Below, piece by piece: positions 53,658-64,000 of a stretch of DNA of 64,000 nt (the stretch's first letter is position 1; the number at the start of each line of letters is the position of its first letter). The position numbers and the translations under genes are program-made. The notes beneath the pieces are model-generated. The model was given only the letters and a program-made list of their open reading frames with translations. It was not told where the DNA came from and made no database searches. The DNA lies in the NCBI GenBank assembly GCA_027886185.1, contig WOAB01000530.1, positions 496,001 to 560,000 on the forward strand, written 5' to 3'. The DNA comes from Rheum nobile (taxonomy: Eukaryota > Streptophyta > Magnoliopsida > Caryophyllales > Polygonaceae).

Positions 53658-56600
53658 TCAATCCGATAATAAATACTTCGATGTAAAATACTGTGCCCAT
53701 TGCTCACGAACAACATCCATTTCTTCATAAGTATACGATGTCTTCCTCTTAGGATATAGCTTCATAAAAAACACAGAAATTATTGACAAAAAACACAAAT
53801 ACTATCAATATATAGTTAGTTAAGTTACATACCTTATCTAGTCGGTCATTAGAGTCATAGAGTCCCGTGACTATATCTAACATGAACTTCATGACATAAT
53901 AGCCACACTCGGTTCCGCCGCTTTGTTGAGCGCACTAATTACACAACATAAGGGGGTTGTCTTAGATACAAGGCCTTTGATTATAAATAAACAAACCTAA
54001 AGCGTATAAAATGCTATATGTACCTCTATATTGCAGACTCTCAACGTCTTACGTTTTCCTATTAATTTCTCGCACTTCCCACCTTGATACTTATACACTT
54101 GAAATGCCCTAGAAAATCAACATAATACACTCATGAAACTGATATTGTTAATATTCCAAAAAAAAACTAATTCGTAAGCAAAATAACTTACAAATTCATG
54201 ATTCCAGATGCATCAGTCATTTTGTTGCCTTGACCTTTTAGAGAATCGAAAAGATAGACATGTGCTCTAAATAGGTCTATCACGTACAGAATCCAATGAT
54301 TGCTGCATCATTTAAAATTAAATTGATAAATATTAATGATTGCTTAAAATACTAATTATATATGAAACTTATTGAAAACACTTACTCTTGATTATATGGG
54401 AGCAAAAACAATTTGGCACTGTTAGAATCTTTAATCGTATTCTTAACAGTTTCAGCATTGAACACACGTTGCAAGTAATCTGCTGGAACAGTTGCATCGG
54501 CCCTGATTCTAGTGCTTGACACCATCTCAGGACAAATGAACCCAATTCGAGAATTTTCAAATGCATATGTGTGATTGTCCAATAAATACCTGCACATTTA
54601 AAGGTATTTGATTAAACGATTATGAATGGTAATGTAAAAATGATTAAAGAAAAAACGATTAAGAATGATAGTTGACAATTAAAAGATAAAGACTGATCAA
54701 AACATTTACATCATGTAGACTTGAATCACAGAAATGTTTAAGCACGCCCCCTTAAGGAACTCTTCTACATCGGATGCAGTGACGTATGTTTCTTGATCTC
54801 TCACATAATTCCAAACCGAGGCATCCAATGGGATGGGAGTACTATCATATATACCACTCGGCGCCGAAGACATAATAAAATGCAAGTATTTGCATGACTG
54901 GCCATGACCTCGAATTTCTTCATTTTCTGCTTCCTTCCTTTTGGCGGCTGATTCTTCCGTTTTACGATCACAGCTACCAACCGCCTCTTTGTTGGACTGA
55001 GACTTAAGAGTTATTTGGACATGAAATTTCCAAAAAATAATAATGAAGTAACATTTGTATTATTGAGCACAAAGATCTTACCTTTGTATTTTTGGCGCTG
55101 TCATCCACCTTTTTAGAGAGAAATGACTTGGACTTCTTTGTTGGGCGTGGAGTATAGTCCTATATATGAAATTATAGATGAGAAAGAGTGAGTAATGTGG
55201 TGTACATTATTATTGAGCACAAAGGTCTTACCTCGTCGTCTTCGAAAATCACTAAGTGGATCGGCCATTGCACGAAACTACCCTGAGCACCGCCTAAGTT
55301 AGTGAAACCATCACCCGTAGGTACCGGAAGAATATCATCATTATGTCCATCATAAACAAAATCAACTTGGACTTTGTAGTGATCAGGCTTCATCGGTGTA
55401 AAGTGTTAGGACGATGCACCGTTTGAGGGTTGTACCATACCATCCGCTACGAGCACTTTGTTACCAGAATCTTTATCCTCAAGGGCAAGATGGCATGGAG
55501 TCCTTTCTTGCATATAAAGTAAAATGAAAAATGCAATACTAAGGTTGCGGCATGGAATTTTAATTCATGTTATAAGAGGTCTTAGCATGAAGAGTTCATG
55601 ACAATACTCAAACTCAATCATACATTTAGCTCACGTGGTTGCGGTGTGGAATCAGGACGAGTGGTATAGGAAGCATTAACATTAAGTTCAAGAACGGGAG
55701 TAGAAGTGGAGTTTGGTTGATTTATATGTAACATGGAGCGTAGTTGCTTTTGGAGGGCCTCAGCCACCCTTTTATCTAATTCACCTTCAAACTCCTTTCT
55801 AATTTCAGCTTTGATCGATTCGATCAGATCTGATGAAGCTTCACTAGAACATCTTCTCCATCGTTCTCTTGGACCGAAAGCAACTCTATAACCAACATTT
55901 CCACCCATTGCCTTGACACGGCCACGATGATCTTTTTTCCCAATAGCTTTGGTGAGGGCATCCTCATCATCCTCGAAAGTAAGGTTTCCTTTTTCTTCTT
56001 CTTCGATATACTCCTCCTATAATTCCAATTAGGAAAGTATAAATTAGTTCATATTTCCAAGTCAATTTAAGTAAATATTCATTAAAAAAGCACTACTTAC
56101 AACTTTTCTTGCAATTTCTACGGCTTCCTTATCGTTCGGGTTAACTTCCCACTTTCCATCCTTACTTCGAACTTGATGAGCCAAAACCCACTCCTTTGAT
56201 CTATATTTTCTAGCTCTAGGAACCGATGAGTTCACTGAGGAGCTACTTGACAGAGATAAAGCTGCTTCCGATGGGAGTCGTCCTTCTTTTATCCACTCGT
56301 GTCGTTTTCTAATATAACCCGCATGGCCGGTGAGATGAGGACTCTTGTTTAATACTGCACTTGCCCTTGCTTTCTCACTACGAGCCTGTCAAAAGGCACA
56401 TAGATTTATAACCAACGATTTCCGCTGACTAGAAATCTTTAATAGTAAAAAGAAATAGCATTATTACCAATGACTCCGGCTTGTAATATTCTTTAAGAAA
56501 AATTGACCAATCAGTCTCTGTAATGTGGTGGTAGATTTCCCAAGGCATCTTGTTTGTAGGATATTTCGACGGCTTTTGCTTCTTAGTTATCCATCGACGC

Positions 56601-57000
56601 ACCAACTTGCTCTTGAAATCTCTAAATCGTTTTGCCACACAAGAATGAAAGTATTTTTCCCTTGATTTATCTACATCCTCAATGATGTGGAACATAAGCT
56701 ATGGATTTTTACAATAAGTTAGATTAATTGTTAATATAGTATATATTTAAAACAATTTAAAATGTCATTATACCTTGGTCTCCTCCCAAAACCCTTGCCT
56801 CGTCTGCTCATCTATCTTTCGGTATTCTTTCTCGTTAATATTAATTCTTTGAGCACAACTCCCAACTTGCTTTCCGTATTCTTTCGACCACTCGCCATCA
56901 GGGACATTTAACTCATTAAACTCAAGGTGCATAGGCTTTTTTACTTGAACTCCTTTTGACGGACCACGCCCTTTAGCGATTTGTGTAATCGCGCTAACAC
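53658..57000 (-). pseudogene. CACTA Transposase_24 / Ulp1-protease-like gene, 5' end cut off
   Basis: Read on the minus strand from about 57000 down. N-terminal exons (LEFNELNVPDGEWSKEYGK; YFHSCVAKRFRDFKSKLVRR; NKMPWEIYHHITETDW; ARSEKARASAVLNKSPHLTG; EDALTKAIGKKDHRGRVKAM) are the plant En/Spm Transposase_24 region, followed by a coiled-coil-prone stretch (55700-55830) and GGAQGSFVQWPIHLV. C-terminal exons form a C48 Ulp1-like fold: KLFLLPYNQ, HWILYVID, YLFDSL, and QQSGGTECGYYVMKFM with the catalytic Cys; His, Asp and Gln positions are also present. The protein ends at TGA 53660-53658. One TAA lies near 55409, and the first exons are separated by Gypsy 3. The protease role in transposition is unknown. 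Confidence 0.8.
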
Positions 57001-57004
57001 CTTG

Positions 57005-59410
57005 TGTGATACCCCGTAATTTTGTAAGGTTATTTTGGGAATTATGGAATTTTCCCGAGTACCCGTTGTGTACGTCGGATTTAATTCAGGTAGCTTGAGA
57101 CATTCTGTAATGTGCTCTGTATCTGTAATATTTTTCTCAGTGAAATAATATACAGACATCATGTCTTGGAGTTTAATCGTCGTTCGCGTACGATAATTTT
57201 TATCCCGGTTTAACGTCAGGTTCGTTCAAAGCTGAATGGGCGAGAAAAGGGAGAAACGGCGACCGCCGTGGTTGGGCCCGAGAAGTCAGCGTGTCAGCTT
57301 CTAGCTGGCCGCGACAGGCCTAGCGACGGCGACCGCCGCATTTACGGCGACCGTCGCGTGCCCGCCGCAGGCAAAATTACGGCAACCGCCGTGATTGTCC
57401 AGTGGGCATTGCCCGTTGGTCGCCGGCATCGTTAGAGGCGCGTCGTTGCCTCGTTTGCCGCGTCTTAGGGTTTGATGGGTACTCCTTGGGGTTTGCCTAT
57501 TTATAGAGGAGCTTCGGCATGGGTTTTGGGTCATCTACAACCCCGAATCGCTGCCAAATTTCTCCCTCAAAGTGAGTTGAGTTTCATCGGTTTTCTTGTG
57601 CTCGCCGAAGGTGTTGTGGTGTGTTTCCAGAGTGCCTTTATGAAGCTTTTGGTTAGCCTTGGAGGTTAGAAGCCAAAGCAAGTCGAGGGAGGCCGAACCG
57701 CTCGTGTTTTGGGGTGAGATTTCTCTCGTTTCAGTCGGCCGTGTTCTTCACGGCGACCGCCGTGATGAATACGGCGACCGCCGCCAAGAACGGCGACCGC
57801 CGCCAGAGCCCAGAACGCCTTCGTGGCTTTGGCTTGGTTGGTTGTCGTCGTGGCGTCTTTCCTTTCGTATTCTTTCGCCGTATTTAGATTCGTACTGTTT
57901 ATGTCGGATCTAACTTAGGGTTCCTTTTATGGGTCGACTCGAAGGTTGTTGTGATGTCGGAACTATACCATGTCGAGCCCAGAATCCAGTTGACGTCGTT
58001 AGACTATTCTGCGGATTAAGGCAAGTGGCGGTTTGCTCTTGTTCATTCGTTCCATATTTACATTAATTATCAGTAGTTTATCTGAGTAATTAATTTGGAA
58101 TGAATATTCTGTTTGTCTGGAAACGGTTTTGTTAAACTGTTTTGAAAATCATATAATAGGTTGTATATCTGTTAGAACAACGCTATTATCTGTGATCGCC
58201 TTTCGGGCCTTTATGTGGATTTATCCAGTAACTGTTGTTGTGCTATACTGTTTAGTTAGCACTAGTGGCTAGGAACGCTATGTACCTTGAGGGGGTTTAG
58301 CTGTTTCTTTATAACTGGTACTTGGTGGTTCATCCCCAGTACTTTCTCTTTGGTCATGACCATACCCTTTCACAGGGTAGGCGCACTTCGCTAGTGCCAA
58401 ATCTTTCAGGGTTCATCCCTTCTATAACTCTTGTGAGGAGATCTGATATCTCTTGTGAGGAGATCCGATATCTCTTGTGTGGAGATGTAAAAGCTTATAA
58501 CGTAATGCTCGTTTTGGAATTTAATAAGATAAGTGCCCGAGTGCACATGATTAATATACCTTGGGCGAGTAGTGCAGCTAAGTTATAGTGCAGCTAGGAA
58601 AACTCGTCTCGACTTTGATCATAGTACGTTCTCTTTCCAAATCTGAATTCGTTGTGTGCGATGAGGTTGGTCGTGAACCGAAGCATCTCAGTCAACTTTT
58701 AAATCATTGTTGTATGATCCTGTAATCATTCCAGATTTGTCATATTTCCTTAAAGACTCAATCTCTTGGAGTCTCTTTTCGAATCGATTTCTGTGAAGAT
58801 GAAGTCTTCCAGAATCTTCTCTCATGCATACCTCTTGTTGTTATTCCGTGAAAGTGTCGGGTTATGTATCGTCCCTTCGGTTATTATTCGAGGGACAATG
58901 ATAGTAAACGGTTACGATCACTCGAACCATTCTGCTTTTTACCCTTGCTAGTCTATTCAAGTAGACTAACCCACGAACATTGTTCTCCGCATGTGGGCTG
59001 GTGTCATCCGTTCGATTCGGCACATCAGATAGAGTGAAGATTTGAGGAGACTAGATTGACTATAAAGACGACGGTTGTTTTTGGATGTTTTAATAATTGC
59101 TTTTAATCAGGTTGAGATCCTTGGGCAGATGATCATCACGATCACAACCCCGTTTGTAAAATCTTTTATTTGTCTTCCGCTGTACTTTGTTTGAACTCTG
59201 TGTTTGGCCTATTCGGGATTGGGTTGTAATCCCGTAACTCTTGTTTCCTCGACAATGTTATGTTTTGGAATTTATTGCTTGATCTTTGTGTATCAATTGC
59301 ATTTCATAAATTGTATTTATTTGGTAAAGCCTTGGGTGATCTCGGTAAGGAACACTGGGGTCACTGACGGTAATACATTTCCAAAAGGGTTAAGTTTTGG
59401 GGGTGTTACA
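57005..59410 (+). repeat. 5' LTR of Gypsy element 3
   Basis: 2406 bp, tgtgatacccc start and gggtgttaca end. TATA-like tatttata at 57498-57505. Seven copies of a cggcgaccgccg motif or close variants lie around it (57256, 57326, 57345, 57381, 57752, 57771, 57790). Several blocks downstream of the TATA box are shared with Gypsy 2. Open frames within it are non-coding. Confidence 0.92.
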
Positions 59411-59860
59411 GTTGTGGTATCAGAGCCAAAGGTTTTAAAACGGGTTTGGGATTTTATAAATCATTTATCCGTTTTTGAAAATGCTTCAAAAGGGCTCTGA
59501 ATTTTCAAAGTGAAAAGAATTTCAAAACACCGTTCATAGTCATGTCTTCTGTACAGTCTGATATAGTAAGCTTGCTTCTATGTCTAGAAAGACTAATTCA
59601 TTTCCCGTTGCCCCATTTGATATGGGTGCATTCTGTTCTCTTCAGAGGAACCCGGGAGAAGCCGAGGTGGTTTCACCATCTCTAGCTAGGCTTGATTCAC
59701 AGTTCGCTCGTTGTGAGTTGAGGTTGTAGAACCTAGTAACTCGGTTCGAGTCCATCAATAGAAATTACCAAGTTGATCTATTCTAAGTTGATTTTATTAC
59801 AATAATTATATCAAAATGATACTAAAGTGATAAAATCCTTGGAATTTGATCGGTAAACAG
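59411..59860 (+). other. Leader between primer site and gag
   Basis: Short frames with stops; the leader has no recognisable protein. It is expected to contain the packaging region of the element RNA. Confidence 0.5.
59415..59427 (+). promoter_or_regulatory. Primer-binding site, initiator tRNA-Met type
   Basis: tggtatcagagcc four bases after the LTR, the standard plant initiator-Met primer site. Confidence 0.9.
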
Positions 59861-61189
59861 ATGGTGAACACGAGGAACACTATCCGTACTGGTGCTGGGC
59901 CAAGCAATGACCCCAAACTAAATCCGAGGAATGTTGCAGACCCATCAGAAGAGCGTGAGTCTGTCTTCCATAATAATCCTGGAGGCAACGACCCAGCTAG
60001 GGACAACGCTCCAAGGATATTTGATAAAGCAGCTGTTGCAGAAATTCGGGGAATCGTCATGCAAGCGATTGCCGACGCGTTACGCCCGAATGTGCATCAG
60101 GCACAAGGAGTGCCAGTATCTCGAGAAGTTCCGAGGTTTGAGGAACAAGAGAACCATGTGCTGCAGGGAGGGGTGATCAGGAATAGGGGGGAGTATGGCC
60201 GAGCCCTGAAGGCTGTTAACTCCATGAGGCCTGACAGCTTCGATGGGAAAGGAGAGCCAGTCAAGGTGGCTCATTGGTTTTCCCACATGGAGCGGCTATT
60301 CCGCAATGTTGAGTGCACTGAAGCGGAGAGAGTGCATATAGCCTCTCTTCAGTTAAAGGAAGAAGCCAGCGAATGGTGGGAGAATACCGGCTTAGCTGAT
60401 AGCCCGATATTGACCTGGTCTATGTTTAAGACCAAGATGACTGATCGTTTCTTCTCTCGTGCTATGAGGGAGGAGAAACACAAGGAATTTCTGTATCCGC
60501 AAACGGATGGATTGAAGGTGACCGAGCTTGCAACCAAATTCAATCATCTAATGCAGTATGCTGGACCTGAGATATCCAGTGAGGCACAGAAGATCCGGTA
60601 TTTCCACGAATGGATGAGTCCAGACATCAAGCCGATGATGGTGCACCACACATGCTCTACTCTGGAGCAGTATGTGGATACAGCCTACAAGCTGGAGGTG
60701 ACTCTGGAGGAGTCGACCAAGAAGCGTAATAGCCAGAGGCAAGTGCAGTACCAGCCTCAGGCAAGTGGGTTCAAACGCCCCGCGCCACCATCAGATTTTG
60801 CCAAATCTGGCCGAGCAAGAACGAATAAGACTCATGATGGGTCTACGCAACGTTCTGGCCAAGGCAATAATCTGATTCAGTGCTACAACTGCGGTACGCA
60901 CGGGCACAAGAGCAATGAATGTCTGAAGGACAAAAAGACATGCTTTGACTGCGGAAAGGAGGGTCATATGCAGGCGTTCGGTCAGCGGAGGAATGTGAAA
61001 GGAGCTAAGTCACGGCAAGGGTCTGTTAATCAGAACAACCGACCCAAGTTCAGTACGGTGGAAGCTCCTAGCCCTTCAATACAGACGACTGCGCAGAACA
61101 AAGGGAAAGCCCCGATGGCTTCAGGAAGTCAAGGTCAACGCCTATACGTGATACGTGAGGCGGATGGACCCTATGCTCCTAATGCTTAG
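59861..61189 (+). CDS. gag: Gag polyprotein of Gypsy element 3, open
   Basis: 442 codons from the ATG at 59861 (MVNTRNTIRTG) to TAG at 61187-61189. It begins with a polar linker. The Retrotrans_gag domain covers about residues 110-260 (YGRALKAVNSMRPDSFDG, VAHWFSHMERLFRNVECTEA, SEWWENTG, FKTKMTDRFFSRAMREEK). It is followed by a basic Pro-rich stretch and two zinc knuckles. The first, CYNCGTHGHKSNEC, is complete. The second, CFDCGKEGHMQAFG, has Gly where the last metal-binding Cys belongs. It would form virus-like particles and bind the element RNA in the cytoplasm. This is the only long intact frame in the element. An earlier in-frame start exists but ATG 59861 has the matching start in Gypsy 2. 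Confidence 0.9.
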   Translation: MVNTRNTIRTGAGPSNDPKLNPRNVADPSEERESVFHNNPGGNDPARDNAPRIFDKAAVAEIRGIVMQAIADALRPNVHQAQGVPVSREVPRFEEQENHVLQGGVIRNRGEYGRALKAVNSMRPDSFDGKGEPVKVAHWFSHMERLFRNVECTEAERVHIASLQLKEEASEWWENTGLADSPILTWSMFKTKMTDRFFSRAMREEKHKEFLYPQTDGLKVTELATKFNHLMQYAGPEISSEAQKIRYFHEWMSPDIKPMMVHHTCSTLEQYVDTAYKLEVTLEESTKKRNSQRQVQYQPQASGFKRPAPPSDFAKSGRARTNKTHDGSTQRSGQGNNLIQCYNCGTHGHKSNECLKDKKTCFDCGKEGHMQAFGQRRNVKGAKSRQGSVNQNNRPKFSTVEAPSPSIQTTAQNKGKAPMASGSQGQRLYVIREADGPYAPNA

Positions 61190-63846
61190 AGTACTTTGTA
61201 TCTGCATTACACTTTTGTTAATGTGTTGTTGATGTGGGTGCTACCCAGACTTTCATTTTGGATGGTTGTAAGTTAAGTGGTGTGTGCAACGAGGTTGTGA
61301 ACCTTTTGTTGTAACTCTTCTTATATATGAACCTTTGGTTTATACCAAGTTATGTTTCGTTGCTTGTTGATGGGGTAAGGTCTCGTGTTCGAGACTCACC
61401 AACAACCTCTGAGGAGATGGCTGCCTGTTAAATAGGTGGAGCTACCAAGGATGGGTTGAGATGTGTGGACAGCGGCTCATAGCAACAGAGGACGCTGGTA
61501 ATGGCTGGGCCTGGACTCGGAGCCACTAGTGAGTCGTCTGTGAACCATGTAGTGGGTTGGTCCAAGATGGTGACCATTTAGTGGGAACCAATCGTCTGTC
61601 GGATTGTCAATTACCATCAAGGGTAAGAAATTCAAAGCGATTTGACCTAAATAACCATGGTCCATACGATAATTATTCTCGGTATGGATTGACGGAAGCG
61701 TCACAAGGCAGTGATCGACTTCAGTTTTTGATATTTCTGTGGTTAGAGGATTTACGGGTGTCTTTCCAGAAGATATTCCTGGATACCCCGAATCGTGTCG
61801 TGGAGTTTGCAATTGATCTCGAGCCGTGTACCACGCCGATCTCTGAGGCACCGTACCGGATGGCTCCTATTGAGACGCAAGAATTGAAGAAGCAACTCAA
61901 TGATCTTCTTGACAAAAGTTATATAAAGCTGAGTGCATCACCTTGATTAGGAGTGCCCTAGTTTTATGTGTCAAAAAGAAAGATGGACCGTTTCGACTTT
62001 ATTTTGACTTTCGAGAGTTGAATAAAGTCACGATCAAGAGCAAGTATTTGTTGCCAAGGAGTGATGATCTGTTGGATCAACTACAGGGAGCAAAAGTTTT
62101 CTCCAAGATCGACCTGAGATCTGGTTTTCATCAGCTCATGATTCGTGAGGATGATATTCTGAGGATTGCGTTTCGGACAAGAGATGGTTACTACGAGTTT
62201 GTAGTCATGCCATCTGGGCTTACGAATGCTCCAGGAGTTTTCATGAACCTAGTGCATCGATGTTTTAGACCAGTACTTGAATAAGTTCATAGTGGTCTTC
62301 ATCAATGGCATTTTGATTTTTCCCGAGCAAGGAAGCTCACAGGGAACGTCTGCGGATTGCTTTATCGGTCCTTAGACCAAGTCGGTTGTACGCAAAGTGG
62401 GCTAAGTGCGATTGTTGGATCTAGAAGTGGCTTTCTTAGGCCATGTGATCAATAAGAATGAGGTTATGGTTATTCCCCAGAAGAGTGAATCAGTAGTTGT
62501 TTGGAAGCGGCCTCAGGGTGTGAGCGAGGTGCGCAGTTTCCCAAAGCTTGCAGGACATTATAGACGGTTCATGGAAGGATTTTTTCTAAGATCTCTCCAC
62601 CTATGACCAGTCTGTCCACAAGGTCAACCAGAAGTTGTCTGGGATGACAAGTGCAAGACCAGTTTTCAAGAAGTTGAAACAGTGTCTGACTTTTGCACCA
62701 GTTTTGGCGTTGTCAGAAAGAATGATGGCTATATGGTCTATAGTTAATGCTTCGAGAAATGGGTTAGGATGTGCCTTTAATGCAGAGGGGCAAGGTTATT
62801 GCATACGCATCTAGACAATTGAAAACCTATGAAGCAAACTAACCAACACATGACCTAGAACTTGCAACAATAGTGTTTGCGTTGGAAACTGAGGTTACTT
62901 GGGTAACCCAGAGGTCAGCTGAAGTTTCCACCAGGAGATTGTCTGTTACATGGCATTCCTAAGACCATTGTATCGGATCGAGATGGCCGATTCATGTCAA
63001 GTTTATGGCAAGAACTTCACAAGGCCATGGGAACTGAATTATGATTCAGCAGCGTTTCATCCTCAGATAGATGGTCAGTCTGAAAGACCATCTAGACCCT
63101 GGAGGATATGCTAAGAAGTATACGTACTCGATCATCCGACTAGCTGGGAAGACAGCCTAAGTCTGATTGAGCTCACGTACGATAATAGCTGCCATGTTAC
63201 AATCAAGATGGCTCCGTTTGAAGCTTTGTATGGTCACAGAGGTAGATCTCAGATTTGTTGGGTTGAGTACGCCGACAAGATTCTACTTGGACCAGAGTTG
63301 GTCGAAAGGACAACTTCGAACATTGCTCTGAGTAGACAGAGGTTGTTGATCGCTCAGAGTCGACAAAAGTTTTACGCAGATCAGAAGTGTTAAAGTGTTG
63401 AGTTCGAGGTTGGTGTCAAGGTACTTGTCACAGTATCGCCACCCAAGGATGTTTTCAGGTTTGGTAAGCGTGGGAAGCTTAACCCTCGCTACATGGGACC
63501 ATTCAAAATTCTGGATAGAGTAAGATCTCTAACGTACCGTTTGGCATTGTCACCATCGGCATACCCAGTGTATAATGTGTTCCACGTATCATTGCTAAGG
63601 ATATTCGTGCCAAGATGAGTCTCGTAGGCTGAGCTATAAGGACGTCGAGATTCAGGCAAATGGTACTTGAGAGGAGATGCCAGTGTGCATTCTCGAACGT
63701 CGTGTGAAGCGACTGTGCAACGAGATCGTACTGTTGGTACGAGTTATGTGGTCCAGGTCTGGGACTGAGGAAGTTACTTGGGAAACCGAGGCAGAGATGC
63801 TCAGATACTTTCCCGAGTTGTTTTTCGGCCAAGTTTCGGGGTCGAA
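61190..63846 (+). pseudogene. Pol of Gypsy element 3 (protease, RT, RNase H, integrase, chromodomain-like), broken
   Basis: Protease is a trace: DVGATQTFI near 61228, with Val where the catalytic D-S/T-G has Ser/Thr. RT: APYRMAPIETQELKKQLNDLL, then a stop and shift near 61945, VKKKDGPFRLYFDFRELNKV, FSKIDLRSGFHQ, YEFVVMPSGLTNAPGVFMNL; then a one-base gain near 62280 and FINGILIF where FIDDILIY is expected. RNase H (62640-62880) has several stops. Integrase is reduced: sequence jumps near 62925 to KTIVSDRDGRFMSSLWQELH; later MAPFEALYGHRGRS and YMGPFKILDRV. The chromodomain-like tail (about 63680-63835; LERRVKRLCNEIVLL, EEVTWETEAEM) places it among chromoviruses, near Tekay/Del. This copy cannot make RT or integrase. 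Confidence 0.9.
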
Positions 63847-63853
63847 ACTTCTT

Positions 63854-63868
63854 TTAAGGGGGAGGTGA
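63854..63868 (+). promoter_or_regulatory. Polypurine tract
   Basis: ttaagggggaggtga directly before the 3' LTR, the primer for plus-strand DNA synthesis. Confidence 0.8.
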
Positions 63869-64000
63869 TGTGATACCCCATAATTTTGTAAGGTTATTTT
63901 GGGAATTATGGAATTTTCCCGAGTACCCGTTGTGTACGTCGGATTTAATTCAGGTAGCTTGAGACATTCTGTAATGTGCTCTGTATCTGTAATATTTTTC
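63869..64000 (+). repeat. 3' LTR of Gypsy element 3, truncated by window end
   Basis: First 132 bases of the LTR, identical to the 5' LTR except for A instead of G at the twelfth base. Confidence 0.92.

Larger units (their letters stand above)
53175..57004 (-). mobile_element. CACTA (En/Spm) transposon, left part, minus-strand gene
   Basis: Begins tactagtggaaaaaatctt, matching the CACTA terminal form cactagtggaaaaa except for the first base. Subterminal repeats gaggcgggc / gcccgcctc fill 53200-53520 in both orientations, as in CACTA elements. The minus-strand gene has Transposase_24 and Ulp1-like parts. It cuts the LINE in its zf-RVT region. The other terminus is beyond the window, since Gypsy 3 inserted at 57005 and runs off the right edge. 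The 3-bp target duplication therefore cannot be tested (tta on this side). Confidence 0.85.
57005..64000 (+). mobile_element. Gypsy element 3, chromovirus-type, young LTRs, broken pol; runs off the window
   Basis: 5' LTR 57005-59410, initiator-Met primer site, open gag, broken pol in the Gypsy order RT-RNase H-integrase with a chromodomain-like tail, purine tract aagggggaggtga, and the start of the 3' LTR at 63869. It lies within the CACTA element's coding region. The visible 132 bases of the 3' LTR differ from the 5' LTR at one position, so insertion was recent, yet pol has many stops, shifts and deletions. The right target duplication is outside the window; on the left the bases are ccttg. 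Confidence 0.93.

Noticed and set aside
57301..57913. Frames around the Gypsy 3 TATA box as host genes
   Set aside because: They are in the U3/R part of the LTR and consist of CG-motif repeats.

Overview
This is plant nuclear DNA, most likely from a dicot. It is AT-rich, its introns have GT/AG borders, and it contains Stowaway and hAT miniature elements, a plant-type Helitron that carries an RPA gene, a plant LINE and several Ty3/Gypsy elements. I recognise no host gene. Nearly every kilobase can be assigned to a mobile element or to its debris. Species cannot be told from the sequence.

Layout. 1-5815: tandem array of about 1.09-kb LTR-like units, with a shortened unit type that gives a higher-order period of about 1.75 kb. 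5816-8249: gene-free, with one hAT-type MITE that has a perfect 8-bp target duplication. 8250-25017: one complete 16.8-kb Helitron, in an A/T target, with a TC start, a 3' hairpin and a CTAG end. It carries a decayed RPA70-like gene and a decayed Rep-helicase gene whose N-terminal region is built of repeated in-phase exons. 25018-29630: a fold-back element with a hAT MITE inside it, a Stowaway MITE, a hairpin repeat and another MITE. 29631-33161: a non-autonomous Gypsy element with two LTRs and gag only. 33162-35160: gene-free.

35165 to the right edge is one nest. A LINE (ORF1 from 35965, ORF2 from 49067) has been hit four times: by a solo LTR (36223-37585), by a chromovirus-type Gypsy (38514-46960), by a hAT-type element (50202-51065) and by a CACTA element (from 53175). 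The first three insertions have perfect target duplications. The two insertions into ORF1 leave its reading frame continuous on both sides once element and duplication are discounted. The CACTA element carries a minus-strand Transposase_24/Ulp1-type gene. It is itself split by a second chromovirus-type Gypsy (57005 to beyond 64000), whose LTRs are almost identical although its pol is badly broken.

No element here looks able to move by itself. The Helitron has three stops and two frameshifts, the LINE is interrupted four times, and the Gypsy copies lack pol or have an RT without its catalytic aspartates. The most notable signals are the repeated symmetric exons of the Helitron, the young but defective Gypsy that implies movement in trans, blocks conserved between two diverged LTR families downstream of their TATA boxes, and the CG-rich palindromic motif clusters in the LTRs.
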